Shown here: positions 1-9,310 of the stretch, piece by piece
Numbering within the stretch: position 1 is the stretch's first letter
How the letters are laid out: each line of letters starts with the position of its first letter
The notes under the pieces: model-generated
Database searches by the model: none
What the model was told of the DNA's origin: nothing
What the model saw: only the letters and a program-made list of their open reading frames with translations
Program-made: the position numbers and the translations under genes
Origin: Psychromonas algicola
GTDB lineage: Bacteria; Pseudomonadota; Gammaproteobacteria; Enterobacterales; Psychromonadaceae
Assembly: GCF_004378355.1 (NCBI RefSeq)
Contig: NZ_SNUB01000025.1
Span: forward strand, 1-54,147
Reading direction: 5' to 3'
Length of the DNA: 54,147 nt

Positions 1-33
1 TGATGTGCGAGCGAGTGCTTCTGAAAGTTCCAT

Positions 34-69
34 AAAAAAATCCCATGACCTTTTGAGTCATAGGATTTT
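34..69 (-). terminator. Rho-independent terminator of the rnf-nth operon
   Basis: Read on the minus strand, an imperfect hairpin (arms AAAATCC/GGATTTT and ATGAC/GTCAT around a 7-nt loop) is followed by a run of seven Ts. It lies about 95 bases past the nth stop codon, so it should end leftward transcription of the rnf operon. The short stretch before it (1-33) shows nothing recognisable. Confidence 0.75.
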
Positions 70-164
70 GATCTTCTTACGTTAAAAATCAACTAATTTT
101 TCTTAACTGATCGGCATTAAGCAATTAGCTCGTTTTTTTATGTTTAAATTCTTACGTATAAGTA

Positions 165-806
165 TTAAGCGTCGTATTCGGTTTTCTCTTTAAACTCACA
201 TAAATCTTCAATTAAACATGAGCCACAACGAGGCTTTCTGGCTACACAAGTATAACGACCATGCAATATTAACCAATGATGTACATCTACTTTAAACTCT
301 GCTGGTACCACTTTTAATAGCTTCTGCTCAACGTCATCTACATTTTTCCCCATGGCTAGTTTAGTACGGTTAGAAACTCGGAAAATATGTGTATCAACGG
401 CAATGGTTGGCCAACCAAATGCTGTGTTTAAAACAACATTTGCGGTTTTTCTACCCACTCCCGGTAAAGCAACAAGTGCCTCTCTATTTTCAGGGACTTC
501 ACCGCCATGCAAATCAAGGATCATCTTACAAGCTTTAATGACATTTTCAGCTTTGGTGTTGTATAACCCAATGGTTTTAATATAAGTTTTTAAACCTTCA
601 ACGCCTAAGTCATAAATTGCTTGTGGTGTATTGGCAACGGGGAATAATTTGTCCGTTGCTTTATTGACACTCACATCGGTTGCTTGTGCTGATAATGTCA
701 CTGCTACTAATAATTCAAAAGGGGAGCTAAAATTTAACTCCGTTTCAGGATGCGGATTATCATCTCTTAAACGCGTTAATATTTGGATTCTTTTCTCTTT
801 ATTCAT
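165..806 (-). CDS. nth: Endonuclease III (base-excision repair)
   Basis: This is a DNA glycosylase/AP lyase that removes oxidised pyrimidines. The 213-residue length is normal for the family. The helix-hairpin-helix LPGVGRKTA holds the catalytic lysine (K120), and the catalytic aspartate is D138 in VDTHIFR; both numbers match E. coli Nth. The C-terminal 4Fe-4S cluster motif C-x6-C-x2-C-x5-C is intact ([17 protein letters not shown]). The ATG overlaps the rnfE stop (ATGA), so it is translationally coupled as the last gene of the rnf operon, the same order as rsxABCDGE-nth in E. coli. A terminator follows. Confidence 0.97.
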   Translation of the reverse strand: MNKEKRIQILTRLRDDNPHPETELNFSSPFELLVAVTLSAQATDVSVNKATDKLFPVANTPQAIYDLGVEGLKTYIKTIGLYNTKAENVIKACKMILDLHGGEVPENREALVALPGVGRKTANVVLNTAFGWPTIAVDTHIFRVSNRTKLAMGKNVDDVEQKLLKVVPAEFKVDVHHWLILHGRYTCVARKPRCGSCLIEDLCEFKEKTEYDA

Positions 807-1534
807 TTGCTTGTTATCTTATTATCAATTTGGTTTTTTAGTGCGATGATCAATCCCATTAAAATAAACGCACCTGGCGGAAGGGCTGCCAATAAAAAAC
901 TCGTTTCAGAATGATATAGGGTGATGGTCATAAAACTCGCCCAGTCTCCCAACAAGGTTTCAATCCCATCAAATAATGTACCTTGTGCAAGGATTTCTCT
1001 TGCTGCGCCTAGTACAACTAATACCGCCGCAAAACCTAATCCCATCATCAAACCATCATAAGCAGAATGTTTTACATTATTCTTTGAAGCAAAAGCTTCA
1101 GCACGTCCGATGATCATACAGTTAGTAACAATAAGCGGAATAAAAATACCTAAAGATAAATAAAGCTCATAAGTATAAGCATTCATTAATAATTGAATAC
1201 AACTTACTAATGACGCAATGATCATCACAAAAATAGGAATACGAATCGCTTTCGCTACATTGTGTCTAATCAAAGAGATAAGTACATTCGATGCCACCAC
1301 AACAAATAAAGTTGCTAAGCCCAAACCTAATGCATTGGTAACGGTATTGGTGACTGCCAATAAAGGACATAAACCCAATAGCTGAACAATGCCGGGATTA
1401 TTTTTCCATAAGCCTTGTAAGCTTAACTCTTTGTAAATACTTGCTTCTGTTTGAGTTTTACTCTCTGCTAATTCAGCTTCTGATAACTCATTCTCTGCGA
1501 TAGTTTCTAGTTCGTTTTCTGTTTGTTTGGTCAT
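803..1534 (-). CDS. rnfE: Rnf/Rsx electron transport complex subunit E
   Basis: This is an integral membrane subunit of the Rnf complex, which moves electrons between ferredoxin and NAD and can pump ions; in E. coli the complex reduces SoxR. The family core begins at [20 protein letters not shown] and has about six membrane helices. I chose the ATG at 1534 rather than one 5 codons upstream because it forms a TAATG overlap with the rnfG stop and has GGAGAG just before it. Before the core is a Glu-rich extension of roughly 27 residues (about 243 aa against about 230 usual). It is related to NqrD encoded at 25038 in this window. Confidence 0.95.
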   Translation of the reverse strand: MTKQTENELETIAENELSEAELAESKTQTEASIYKELSLQGLWKNNPGIVQLLGLCPLLAVTNTVTNALGLGLATLFVVVASNVLISLIRHNVAKAIRIPIFVMIIASLVSCIQLLMNAYTYELYLSLGIFIPLIVTNCMIIGRAEAFASKNNVKHSAYDGLMMGLGFAAVLVVLGAAREILAQGTLFDGIETLLGDWASFMTITLYHSETSFLLAALPPGAFILMGLIIALKNQIDNKITSK

Positions 1535-2169
1535 TATTGCTCTCCACAATTAGGCTGCGTAGAAAATAATTGCTGTTTATTTTTTTGAAAATAAATCAGT
1601 GCATCTTTGACTGAATGTATCACTGCGCGTGGTGTAATGGTGGCCCCTGTAAATGCATCAAAATTACCACCGTCTTTTTTAACATCCCAAATTTTGTCTT
1701 GTTCTGCTTGGTAAGTTTTTCCATCAAATGACAAAATCCAATCTGATTTATTCGTTTGTATCTTGTCACCTAAGCCTGGTGTTTCAGTGTGGCTATTAAC
1801 ACGTACTCCAGTAATTTCACCATGACTATCAATGCCTACTAATAATTTGATTTCACCAGAATAACCTTTAAGTGTGCTTGTTTGAATTAAGGCTGCGACT
1901 GGTTGATCATTTTTGGTTGCTACGTATACCTGCTTAGGTGTGTTGTTGCCTAAAAGGTTTTCGTCAACAACAAGAAAACAGGTATCAATAATATTGTTGT
2001 CATAGCGATCAATGGTAATCAACTCATTGATATTATTTTGTAGCGCGATCTGTTCTTGTTTTAAAATCAAAGGTTTTGTTACTAAATTAATCACCGCAAT
2101 AGCACCTGTACAAATGACGGCAAATAGACCTAATAACATGGCATTACGGCTGATACTAAGACCCATCAT
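1534..2169 (-). CDS. rnfG: Rnf complex subunit G (covalent FMN subunit)
   Basis: This membrane-anchored periplasmic subunit has an N-terminal transmembrane helix (about residues 7-30) followed by an FMN-binding domain. The motif FTGATIT contains the threonine (about T177) expected to carry phosphoester-linked FMN, placed by ApbE-type transferase; the apbE gene in this window could supply it. GLGDKIQ is also typical of the FMN-binding domain. The start overlaps the rnfD stop (TAATG), and its own stop overlaps the rnfE start. It is a paralogue of NqrC. Confidence 0.95.
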   Translation of the reverse strand: MMGLSISRNAMLLGLFAVICTGAIAVINLVTKPLILKQEQIALQNNINELITIDRYDNNIIDTCFLVVDENLLGNNTPKQVYVATKNDQPVAALIQTSTLKGYSGEIKLLVGIDSHGEITGVRVNSHTETPGLGDKIQTNKSDWILSFDGKTYQAEQDKIWDVKKDGGNFDAFTGATITPRAVIHSVKDALIYFQKNKQQLFSTQPNCGEQ

Positions 2170-3221
2170 TAGCGATTTCTCCCATAAACTTTCGGTTTAC
2201 TATAATAATCAATTAATGGCACACACATGTTGGCAAGTAATACCGCAAAAGCGACAGCATCGGGATAGCCTCCTAAATTACGAATAACAATCACTAATAG
2301 GGCGCATAGTAAACCATAAACTATACGCCCTTTTACTGTGGTACTTGCAGTAACAGGATCCGTTAAAATGAAGAAAGCGCCAAGCATAGTCGCACCGGAA
2401 AACAAATGATAAAGCGGCGATGAATAAATATCAGGATCGCTTGCAAAAGCGAAAAATGAAAACACAGTAATACCGGCAATGAAAGCAACGGGTATATGCC
2501 ATAAAATAACGCGTAGCTTAAGTAGGAATAGTCCACCTAATAAGAAAGCTAAGTTAACCCACTGACTACCCTGTAAAGAATCAAGGCTAAATAATGGTGT
2601 TGTCAGCGTTTCTGAAATAGTGTTACCAGCATGTAAGGCATTACGAATCATCTCTAATGGTGTTGCCATGGTAACACCATCAATAGAGCTTTTAATTTGC
2701 GTCACACTGTAACCGTCAATATTGGCTCCGGTTAAAATTAAACTAAAAGCATCGCTAATTTGCAAAGGAAACAGCTGCATTGATTGAATTGGTAACCAAG
2801 CTGTCATTTGTACTGGAAACGAAATAAGTAGCACCACATAACCAGCCATTGCAGGATTAAAAATATTTTGACCTAAACCACCGTAAAGGTGCTTAACAAT
2901 AACAATGGAAAATGTAGTACCAATCACGATCACCCACCATGGGGCGAGAGAGGGGATTGATATTGCTAATAAAATAGCAGTGACAACGGCGCTGTAATCT
3001 TTAATGCTGATTAAGATTGGTTTATTACGTAGTTTTAAAAAACAAGCTTCCGTAATAATGGCTGTCGTGACAGCTAACAGTATTTGCACATAAATGGCAA
3101 AGCCAAATAAATAGCTGTGTACAAAAACACCTGGTATCAAAGCTAATACCACAAGCATCATGATTTCAGGTGTACGACGTTTAGTACGTTGATGCGGTGA
3201 AGAAAAATTAAAAAATGCCAT
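2169..3221 (-). CDS. rnfD: Rnf complex subunit D (membrane FMN subunit)
   Basis: This is a polytopic membrane subunit with covalent FMN. From the ATG at 3221 the motif DGVTMATPLE puts the flavin-bearing threonine at T187, the position known for Vibrio cholerae RnfD, which supports this start. An ATG 16 codons further upstream lies inside rnfC and lacks this support. AGAAGGATC serves as a ribosome site inside the 3' end of rnfC. The 350-aa length is usual. It is related to NqrB. Confidence 0.95.
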   Translation of the reverse strand: MAFFNFSSPHQRTKRRTPEIMMLVVLALIPGVFVHSYLFGFAIYVQILLAVTTAIITEACFLKLRNKPILISIKDYSAVVTAILLAISIPSLAPWWVIVIGTTFSIVIVKHLYGGLGQNIFNPAMAGYVVLLISFPVQMTAWLPIQSMQLFPLQISDAFSLILTGANIDGYSVTQIKSSIDGVTMATPLEMIRNALHAGNTISETLTTPLFSLDSLQGSQWVNLAFLLGGLFLLKLRVILWHIPVAFIAGITVFSFFAFASDPDIYSSPLYHLFSGATMLGAFFILTDPVTASTTVKGRIVYGLLCALLVIVIRNLGGYPDAVAFAVLLANMCVPLIDYYSKPKVYGRNR

Positions 3222-3225
3222 GGTT

Positions 3226-5583
3226 TTATTGATCCTTCTGTGCCAGTTTCTTGGCTTTTGCTTTAGCAATGACAGCCGCTATTTTGGCTTTTTTATCGTC
3301 TACTGGTTCAGCCTCTGTGACTTTTTCTGTATTCGTCTGAACGGCTTTGTCTTGTGCTTCTGCTAATGCTTGTTTATGTAATCGAGCTTGCTCTTTGCGA
3401 AGTGCTCTTTGTTTGATCACTTCTGTATTATCAGGCTCAACGACTTCCAACTGCTCTTTTACACTTGCTGCTTTTTTAAGAGTAGATTGTTCAACCGTCT
3501 CAGATGTTTCAGTTGAGTTCGTATTGACTGCTGCTAATTTCTTCGCTTTAGCCTTAGCGATTGCTGCCACTGCCGCTTTTTTAGGATCGGACTTTTCAGC
3601 AACATCGTTTGTTGCCGTTTCACTGTCAGTTGTTTCTTCCGTTGCCTTCGCTGCGGCTAATTTTTTCGCTTTAGCCTTAGCGATTGCTGCTGCCACTGCC
3701 GCTTTTTTAGGATCAGGTTTTTCAGCAACATCGTTTGTTGCCGTTTCACTGTCAGTTGTTTCTTCCGTTGCCTTCGCTGCGGCTAATTTCTTCGCTTTTG
3801 CTCTAGCGATTGCTGCAGCCACTGCCGCTTTTTTAGGATCGGATTTTTGAGCAACATCGTTTGTTGCCGTTTCACTGTCAGTTGTTTCTTCCGTCGCCTT
3901 CGCTGCGGCTAATTTTTTCGCTTTTGCTCGTGCAATTGCTGCTGCAACTTGTGGGTTTGGCGTGCTCGGTTTTGGCTCTGCAGTTTCTGTATCTACAACA
4001 CTGCTATTTGCTAGTTTCTTAGCTTTGGCTCTTGCTAATGCAGCAGCAACAAGGTCTTCGCCGTTATTATTTTCTTTCATCTGCTGTTTACGTTTTTTAG
4101 CTGCCAATTTATGTTTTAACTGACGTTGTTGTTTTTCTTTCTCTAAACGTAAATCTCTATCTTCATGCCGTTTTCGTGCAATCGCGGCTTTGTGGGCTTC
4201 TTCTTTTGCTGTTTTTATTTGTGCTTTGGCAACACGGTAATACTCCACAAGCGGAATATGACTTGGGCAAACATAAGCACAGGCACCGCATTCAATACAG
4301 GCGTTTAAATCATAGGCTTCTAACTTTTTATGATCTTCACTTTGTGCGTACCAAAGTAATTGCTGTGGTAATAACTCAACAGGACAAGCTTCAGCACATT
4401 CACTGCAGCGAATACAGCTCATTTCAGGCTCAGGCTCTGGTGACTCTTGAATGGTTGGCGCTAAGATACAGTTACAAATTTTAGTGACAGGCGTATTGTT
4501 ATCGCTCACTGTAAATCCCATCATGGGGCCGCCAATGATCAATTTTTGGCCTTTCCCTTGATGTATTGCATTTAACCAATAAGTATCTAGTAGATGTTGA
4601 ATTGGCGTACCAATACGTACACTTGCATTGCCTTTTCTTGCAAAGGCTTCACCTGTGATAGTCACAATACGTGAGACTAAAGGTTTTCCATTAATAATGG
4701 CTTCTTTAACAGCAAAAGCAGTACCGACATTATTCATAATGATGCCAAGTTCAGAAGAGTGTTTACCAATAGGTGTTTGCTCTCCTGTTAATATTTCCAC
4801 TAACTGTTTTGCACTGCCTGACGGGTAACGCGTCGGTACAATTTTTAATAAAATCGTTGATCGCTGTTCAGCGGGTAATGCTTGCAAGGATTTAGTAAAT
4901 GCTTCGATCCCTTCTGGCATATTATCTTCAATGGCAAAAATCGTCATTTTAGGTTTTAAAATATGCTGTAGGATTTGAATGCCTTCAATGATTTCGTCTG
5001 CATGCTCTTGAACAAGACGATCATCGGCAGTGATATAAGGCTCACATTCAATAGCATTAATAATTAATAAACGAGTGTCTTGATTAAGTAGCTTTAAGTG
5101 AGTCGCAAAACCTGCACCACCTAAACCAATAATACCTGCATCTTGAATCGCGTTAATGAGTGTTGCTGGTTGTTCTTGTTGGTAATCAGTAAAACCTTGG
5201 TAAGGATAAATTCTATCTAAACCATCGGTTTCAATCACAATGGACAGCACGGGTAAACCAGAAGGGTGGCAATCTGTTCTTGGCTCAATAGCTGTGACAA
5301 CACCCGAACTACTTGCATGCTGCACCACAAAAGGCCCGTAAACTTTAGTTAATGGTTGTCCTTTTAAAACCGTATCACCGACTTTTACTAATAGTTCAGG
5401 TACATTACCTTTTTGCTCTATACCAATAATAAGGTGATCGGGAATACCCGCATCACAAATTGGAATTTGATTGCTTTGCAGTTTATTTTCAATGGGATAA
5501 ACGCCACCATGAAAATCCCACATATTGCCGGCTGCAATTTGCTCTAATTTTTCGTCACTTAATAAATGCGATTTTGAATTCAT
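3226..5583 (-). CDS. rnfC: Rnf complex subunit C with expanded Ala/Lys repeat tail
   Basis: This is the peripheral NADH/ferredoxin-facing subunit. The N-terminal part has the flavin/NADH-binding region (GLGGAGFATHLKL), then a SLBB-like part and two 4Fe-4S motifs, CIRCSECAEACP and CIECGACAYVCP. The last third is low complexity: a charged coiled stretch, then six copies of a motif like AIARAKAKKLA. Three of these sit in nearly identical 42-residue repeats. Long variable tails are known in proteobacterial RsxC. At 785 aa it is longer than E. coli RsxC (740). It starts one base after the rnfB stop. Confidence 0.96.
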   Translation of the reverse strand: MNSKSHLLSDEKLEQIAAGNMWDFHGGVYPIENKLQSNQIPICDAGIPDHLIIGIEQKGNVPELLVKVGDTVLKGQPLTKVYGPFVVQHASSSGVVTAIEPRTDCHPSGLPVLSIVIETDGLDRIYPYQGFTDYQQEQPATLINAIQDAGIIGLGGAGFATHLKLLNQDTRLLIINAIECEPYITADDRLVQEHADEIIEGIQILQHILKPKMTIFAIEDNMPEGIEAFTKSLQALPAEQRSTILLKIVPTRYPSGSAKQLVEILTGEQTPIGKHSSELGIIMNNVGTAFAVKEAIINGKPLVSRIVTITGEAFARKGNASVRIGTPIQHLLDTYWLNAIHQGKGQKLIIGGPMMGFTVSDNNTPVTKICNCILAPTIQESPEPEPEMSCIRCSECAEACPVELLPQQLLWYAQSEDHKKLEAYDLNACIECGACAYVCPSHIPLVEYYRVAKAQIKTAKEEAHKAAIARKRHEDRDLRLEKEKQQRQLKHKLAAKKRKQQMKENNNGEDLVAAALARAKAKKLANSSVVDTETAEPKPSTPNPQVAAAIARAKAKKLAAAKATEETTDSETATNDVAQKSDPKKAAVAAAIARAKAKKLAAAKATEETTDSETATNDVAEKPDPKKAAVAAAIAKAKAKKLAAAKATEETTDSETATNDVAEKSDPKKAAVAAIAKAKAKKLAAVNTNSTETSETVEQSTLKKAASVKEQLEVVEPDNTEVIKQRALRKEQARLHKQALAEAQDKAVQTNTEKVTEAEPVDDKKAKIAAVIAKAKAKKLAQKDQ
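3538..3955. repeat. 126-bp tandem repeats inside rnfC
   Basis: Three units of about 126 bp (42 codons) plus a partial fourth encode the Ala/Lys-rich tail of RnfC. The units at 3661-3786 and 3787-3912 are almost identical at DNA level. The one at 3538-3660 is one codon shorter. The near-identity of synonymous positions points to recent duplication or gene conversion, so copy number may vary between strains. Confidence 0.9.
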
Positions 5584-5584
5584 A

Positions 5585-6172
5585 TTACTGCTCCTCGTTG
5601 GGTTGAGGGGAAGTGGAGTCTGATGAAATAGTTTTTGTTGGGATCATATCTAAATTCCACTGCCAATTCTGAGGGGTAATTTGAATTGGTAACATATCAA
5701 TACAATCCGTTGGACAAGGTGCAACACATAATTCGCAACCGGTACATTCATCGGTGATCACGGTATGCATCTGACGAGTCGCACCTAAAATGGCGTCCAC
5801 AGGGCAAGCTTGAATACACTTAGTACAACCGATACATTCATCTTCACGAATAAAAGCAATTAGCTTAGGTTTTTCTTCACCATCTAATTGTTTGGGTTCA
5901 ATACCCATGCGTTCAGCAAGTTGCAGCATCACTGCTTCACCACCGGGAGGACATTTATTAATATCATCGCCTTCTGCAATCGCTTTCGCATAAGGTTTAC
6001 AACCCGGATAACCACATTGACCACATTGAGTCTGCGGTAAAAGCGCATCCAATTCTTCAACAATCGGATCTTCTTTAACTTTAAATTTGATCGACGAATA
6101 ACCTAGCAAAGCACCGAAAATGAGTGCTAAAACGCCAAGGGTTAAGATCGCAATGAAAATATTCTCGCTCAT
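5585..6172 (-). CDS. rnfB: Rnf complex subunit B (multi 4Fe-4S ferredoxin)
   Basis: This electron-carrying subunit has an N-terminal membrane anchor (about residues 5-27). The Fe-S domain is CGQCGYPGC with a downstream CPPGG, and two ferredoxin-type 4Fe-4S motifs follow ([12 protein letters not shown] and [12 protein letters not shown]). The 195 residues match the usual size. The ATG overlaps the rnfA stop as ATGA, giving translational coupling. It passes electrons between the soluble donor side and RnfC/RnfD/RnfG. Confidence 0.97.
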   Translation of the reverse strand: MSENIFIAILTLGVLALIFGALLGYSSIKFKVKEDPIVEELDALLPQTQCGQCGYPGCKPYAKAIAEGDDINKCPPGGEAVMLQLAERMGIEPKQLDGEEKPKLIAFIREDECIGCTKCIQACPVDAILGATRQMHTVITDECTGCELCVAPCPTDCIDMLPIQITPQNWQWNLDMIPTKTISSDSTSPQPNEEQ

Positions 6173-6747
6173 TTAATTAACCCAGTAAAACCCATAAAGG
6201 CAAGTGACATTAAACCTGCTGTGATCATTGCAATAGAGGCGCCTTTAAAAGGGAGTGGCACATCAGAAGCCGCTAAACGTTCTCTTATTGAAGAAAATAA
6301 AACCAATACTAACGAGAAACCAACGCCTGCGCCTAAGCCGTAAATAACAGATTGAGCAAAATTATGTTGCTCCGTTAAGTTTAACAGCGCTAAACCAAGA
6401 ATCGCACAGTTGGTTGTGATCAGAGGTAAAAAGATACCTAGCAAACGATACAAGGTCGGGCTGGTCTTGTGCATCACCATTTCAGTAAACTGTACCACCA
6501 CGGCAATCACCAAAATAAAACTCAAGGTTTGTAGGTACTCTAGTGCTAACGGCGCTAACAAATACGTATTAACTATGTAAGAAAGTGCTGCTGTTAAGGT
6601 TAATACAAAAGTCGTTGCTAGTGACATCCCTACGGCTGTTTCAATTTTATTTGAAACTCCCATAAAAGGACATAAGCCTAGAAACTTAACTAGCACAAAG
6701 TTATTAACTAAGACAGTGCCGAAAAATAGTAAAAAATAGTCGCTCAT
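6169..6747 (-). CDS. rnfA: Rnf complex subunit A
   Basis: This is the first gene of the rnf operon and encodes a six-helix membrane protein. The start [18 protein letters not shown] matches the family N-terminus, so I take the ATG at 6747 and not one 5 codons upstream. [10 protein letters not shown] and TTNCAILG are conserved loops related to NqrE. The 192-aa length is normal. A weak ribosome site (GTGGAA) precedes it. Confidence 0.96.
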   Translation of the reverse strand: MSDYFLLFFGTVLVNNFVLVKFLGLCPFMGVSNKIETAVGMSLATTFVLTLTAALSYIVNTYLLAPLALEYLQTLSFILVIAVVVQFTEMVMHKTSPTLYRLLGIFLPLITTNCAILGLALLNLTEQHNFAQSVIYGLGAGVGFSLVLVLFSSIRERLAASDVPLPFKGASIAMITAGLMSLAFMGFTGLIK

Positions 6748-6800
6748 AAATAATAATTCCACTACTTGAGTAGGTGTATTTTCATGTCAGAAAAAGGAAC

Positions 6801-6815
6801 TTATTGTAACAATAA
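6801..6815. promoter_or_regulatory. Perfect palindrome upstream of rnfA (candidate operator)
   Basis: TTATTGT-A-ACAATAA is a perfect 7+1+7 dyad starting 54 bases before the rnfA ATG, in the 388-bp divergent rnfA/nrdD gap. I do not recognise the binding protein. No convincing -35/-10 pair for rnfA was found nearby, so its place relative to the promoter is unknown. The rest of the gap between this dyad and the nrdD control sites is AT-rich with nothing else seen. Confidence 0.4.
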
Positions 6816-7048
6816 AAGCGCTCAAGTTCAGTGTATAAATGGTATCTATTTTCGAGATTAAGCGATTTTTTAGTTGAATAAATAAACAAATTCGAAATAT
6901 TTACTTAATGAAGTGTGATTTCTTCAGTAATGATAATTAGTTGTATTTTTAACAAGCGTCGCTTTACCTCTTTTTATAACAAAATTTATTTTATATTTTC
7001 TAGCTAGTTTACATTTTTCAGTCACTAATTGAGCACGCTATTGTAAAC

Positions 7049-7062
7049 TTGATTCACATCAA
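7049..7062 (+). promoter_or_regulatory. FNR box of the nrdD promoter
   Basis: TTGATTCACATCAA is an exact match to the FNR consensus TTGAT-N4-ATCAA. Its centre (7055.5) lies about 41.5 bases before a start point predicted from the -10 box TATAGT at 7084-7089. That is the class II activator position. It fits oxygen-responsive activation of the anaerobic ribonucleotide reductase gene that begins at 7136. Confidence 0.85.
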
Positions 7063-7063
7063 T

Positions 7064-7079
7064 AATCTATATGTTGTGT
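7064..7079 (+). promoter_or_regulatory. NrdR box 1 (upstream copy)
   Basis: AATCTATATGTTGTGT matches the NrdR consensus ACACTATATATAGTGT at 12 of 16 positions. It sits directly before the -10 box, with its start 32 bp from that of the second box. NrdR represses ribonucleotide reductase genes when dATP is high and binds paired boxes about three helical turns apart. Confidence 0.65.
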
Positions 7080-7083
7080 TCTA

Positions 7084-7089
7084 TATAGT
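7084..7089 (+). promoter_or_regulatory. -10 element of nrdD promoter
   Basis: TATAGT lies between the two NrdR boxes, 22 bases after the FNR dyad. No good -35 is present, as expected when FNR occupies that position. A predicted start near 7096-7097 would put the second NrdR box at the transcription start. Confidence 0.6.
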
Positions 7090-7095
7090 CCTTGC

Positions 7096-7111
7096 TCACT
7101 AGATATTGTGT
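7096..7111 (+). promoter_or_regulatory. NrdR box 2 (downstream copy)
   Basis: TCACTAGATATTGTGT matches the NrdR consensus at 13 of 16 positions and overlaps the predicted transcription start. Together with box 1 it leaves a 16-bp gap, the spacing typical of functional NrdR box pairs. Confidence 0.75.
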
Positions 7112-7135
7112 CTTATAGTGATTTTGGAGTGATGT

Positions 7136-9253
7136 ATGAAACCTGTTGTTATTAAGCGAGATGGAAGCCAAGTTCCTTTTAGTACGTTACGTATTGCAGA
7201 GGCGATTTTAAAAGCCTCGGGCGCTGCACGTTGTAAAGGCGTTGATGCATTTGCCATTGCTGAAGAAGTTAAATCCCGCTTAAAAGGACAAGAAGAAGTC
7301 GATATTCACCATATTCAAGACGCAGTGGAAGCCTGTTTAATGAAAAGTGGCTATATCGAACTCGCTCGCGTTTACATTGAGTATCGTCATGACCGTGATA
7401 TCGCGCGAGAACGTAAGAGCCATTTAAACAGTGAAATCGATGGCTTAATAGAGCAAAGTAACGCCTCGCTATTGAATGAAAATGCTAATAAAGATGGCAA
7501 AGTGATCCCCACGCAACGCGACTTATTAGCTGGGATCGTTGCTAAACATTACGCAAAATCACACATTTTGCCACGCGATATTGTACGTGCACATGAAAGG
7601 GGAGAAATCCATTATCACGATCTAGATTACGCACCATTCTTCCCTATGTTTAACTGTATGCTTATTGATATTAAAGGCATGTTTACCCAAGGTTTTAAAA
7701 TGGGTAATGCTGAAATTGAAGAGCCAAAATCAATCTCAACAGCAACAGCCGTTACAGCACAAATTATTGCGCAAGTCGCCAGCCATATTTATGGTGGTAC
7801 AACCATTAATGGTATCGATACCATACTTGCACCTTACGTCACTAAAAGCTTTGATAAACACTTAAAAACCGCGCAAGAGTGGGGCATCAAAGATGCACAA
7901 GCTTACGCTAATAAAGAAACTGAAAAAGAATGTTACAACGCATTCCAATCTCTTGAATATGAAGTCAATACCTTACATACAGCAAATGGCCAAACGCCAT
8001 TTGTTACCTTCGGGTTTGGTTTAGGTACCGATTGGCAAGCGCGTTTAGTACAACAATCTATCCTGAAAAATCGTATCGCCGGACTAGGTAAAAACCGTAA
8101 AACCGCTATTTTTCCTAAACTGGTGTTTGCGATTAAAGATGGCTTAAACCATAAACCAGAAGATGCGAATTACGATATCAAACAGCTCGCTTTAAACTGT
8201 GCGTCAAAACGCATGTACCCTGATATTTTAAACTACCATAAAGTAGTGGAAGTCACTGGTTCCTTTAAAACCCCAATGGGATGTCGAAGCTTCTTAGACA
8301 AATACGAAGAAAACGGAGAATTAGTTCACGATGGCCGAAATAATCTAGGCGTTGTAAGTCTTAACTTACCTCGTATCGCTCTAGAAGCTGACGGTGATGA
8401 GGAACGTTTTCAACAATTACTTACACAACGTTTAGCGCTAGCGAAGCGAGCATTAGACACTCGTATCGAACGTTTAAGTGAAGTTAAAGCCAGCGTAGCT
8501 CCTATTTTATATATGGAAGGAGCCTGCGGAGTACGTTTAAAAGCTGATGATTGTGTGGCTGATATCTTCAAAAATGGGCGTGCTTCAATTTCATTGGGTT
8601 ATATCGGCGTGCATGAAACCGTCAACGCATTATATGGCGCAGACGAACATATTTTTGATAATGAAATGAAGCAGCAAAAAGCCTTACAAATTATTGCTCG
8701 ATTAAAACAAGCAACCCAAGAATGGACAGAGCAAACAGGTTACGCCTTTAGTTTATATTCAACGCCCTCGGAAAACCTATGTGACCGTTTCTGCCGTTTA
8801 GATGCAAAACAGTTTGGCGTATTGGAAGGCGTGACAGACAAGGGGTATTACACCAACTCTTTCCATTTAGATGTTGAGAAAGCGGTAAACCCTTACGACA
8901 AGTTAGATTTTGAAATGGCGTATCCACCTATCGCCAGTGGTGGCTTTATTTGTTACGGCGAATATCCAAACATGCAACACAACTTAAAAGCGTTGGAAGA
9001 TGTGTGGGATTACAGTTACACCCGCGTTCCTTATTACGGCACCAACACGCCGATTGATGAATGTTATGAATGTGGTTTTACTGGGGAATTTGATTGTACG
9101 AGTAAAGGGTTTGTGTGTCCGAGTTGTGGGAATTCAGATCCAGATAAGGTGGCGGTAACACGACGTGTTTGTGGGTATTTGGGGAGTCCAGATGCGAGGC
9201 CGTTTAACGAAGGGAAACAAGAGGAAGTGAAACGCAGGGTTAAGCATTTGTAG
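7136..9253 (+). CDS. nrdD: Anaerobic ribonucleoside-triphosphate reductase
   Basis: This class III reductase makes dNTPs from NTPs without oxygen through a glycyl radical. An ATP-cone regulatory domain (starting VIKRDGSQVPFSTLRIAEAI) is followed by the catalytic barrel, a C-terminal zinc site with two CxxC pairs (CYEC, CPSC) and the radical loop RRVCGYLG. The radical glycine is G680 (E. coli G681). At 705 aa it is the usual length (E. coli 712). GGAG lies 7 bases before the ATG. It is regulated by the FNR and NrdR sites upstream. Its activase gene nrdG is 5.3 kb away rather than adjacent. Confidence 0.98.
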   Translation: MKPVVIKRDGSQVPFSTLRIAEAILKASGAARCKGVDAFAIAEEVKSRLKGQEEVDIHHIQDAVEACLMKSGYIELARVYIEYRHDRDIARERKSHLNSEIDGLIEQSNASLLNENANKDGKVIPTQRDLLAGIVAKHYAKSHILPRDIVRAHERGEIHYHDLDYAPFFPMFNCMLIDIKGMFTQGFKMGNAEIEEPKSISTATAVTAQIIAQVASHIYGGTTINGIDTILAPYVTKSFDKHLKTAQEWGIKDAQAYANKETEKECYNAFQSLEYEVNTLHTANGQTPFVTFGFGLGTDWQARLVQQSILKNRIAGLGKNRKTAIFPKLVFAIKDGLNHKPEDANYDIKQLALNCASKRMYPDILNYHKVVEVTGSFKTPMGCRSFLDKYEENGELVHDGRNNLGVVSLNLPRIALEADGDEERFQQLLTQRLALAKRALDTRIERLSEVKASVAPILYMEGACGVRLKADDCVADIFKNGRASISLGYIGVHETVNALYGADEHIFDNEMKQQKALQIIARLKQATQEWTEQTGYAFSLYSTPSENLCDRFCRLDAKQFGVLEGVTDKGYYTNSFHLDVEKAVNPYDKLDFEMAYPPIASGGFICYGEYPNMQHNLKALEDVWDYSYTRVPYYGTNTPIDECYECGFTGEFDCTSKGFVCPSCGNSDPDKVAVTRRVCGYLGSPDARPFNEGKQEEVKRRVKHL

Positions 9254-9310
9254 TCTATAATTATTTTATTTAAAGTCGCCCTGTAAACCAATACAAGGAC
9301 TTAAGTAATT

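Noticed and set aside
3347-3850. Plus-strand frame of 167 codons opposite rnfC
   Set aside because: It is the antisense of the Ala/Lys repeat tail; its repeats mirror those of rnfC and it lacks independent support.
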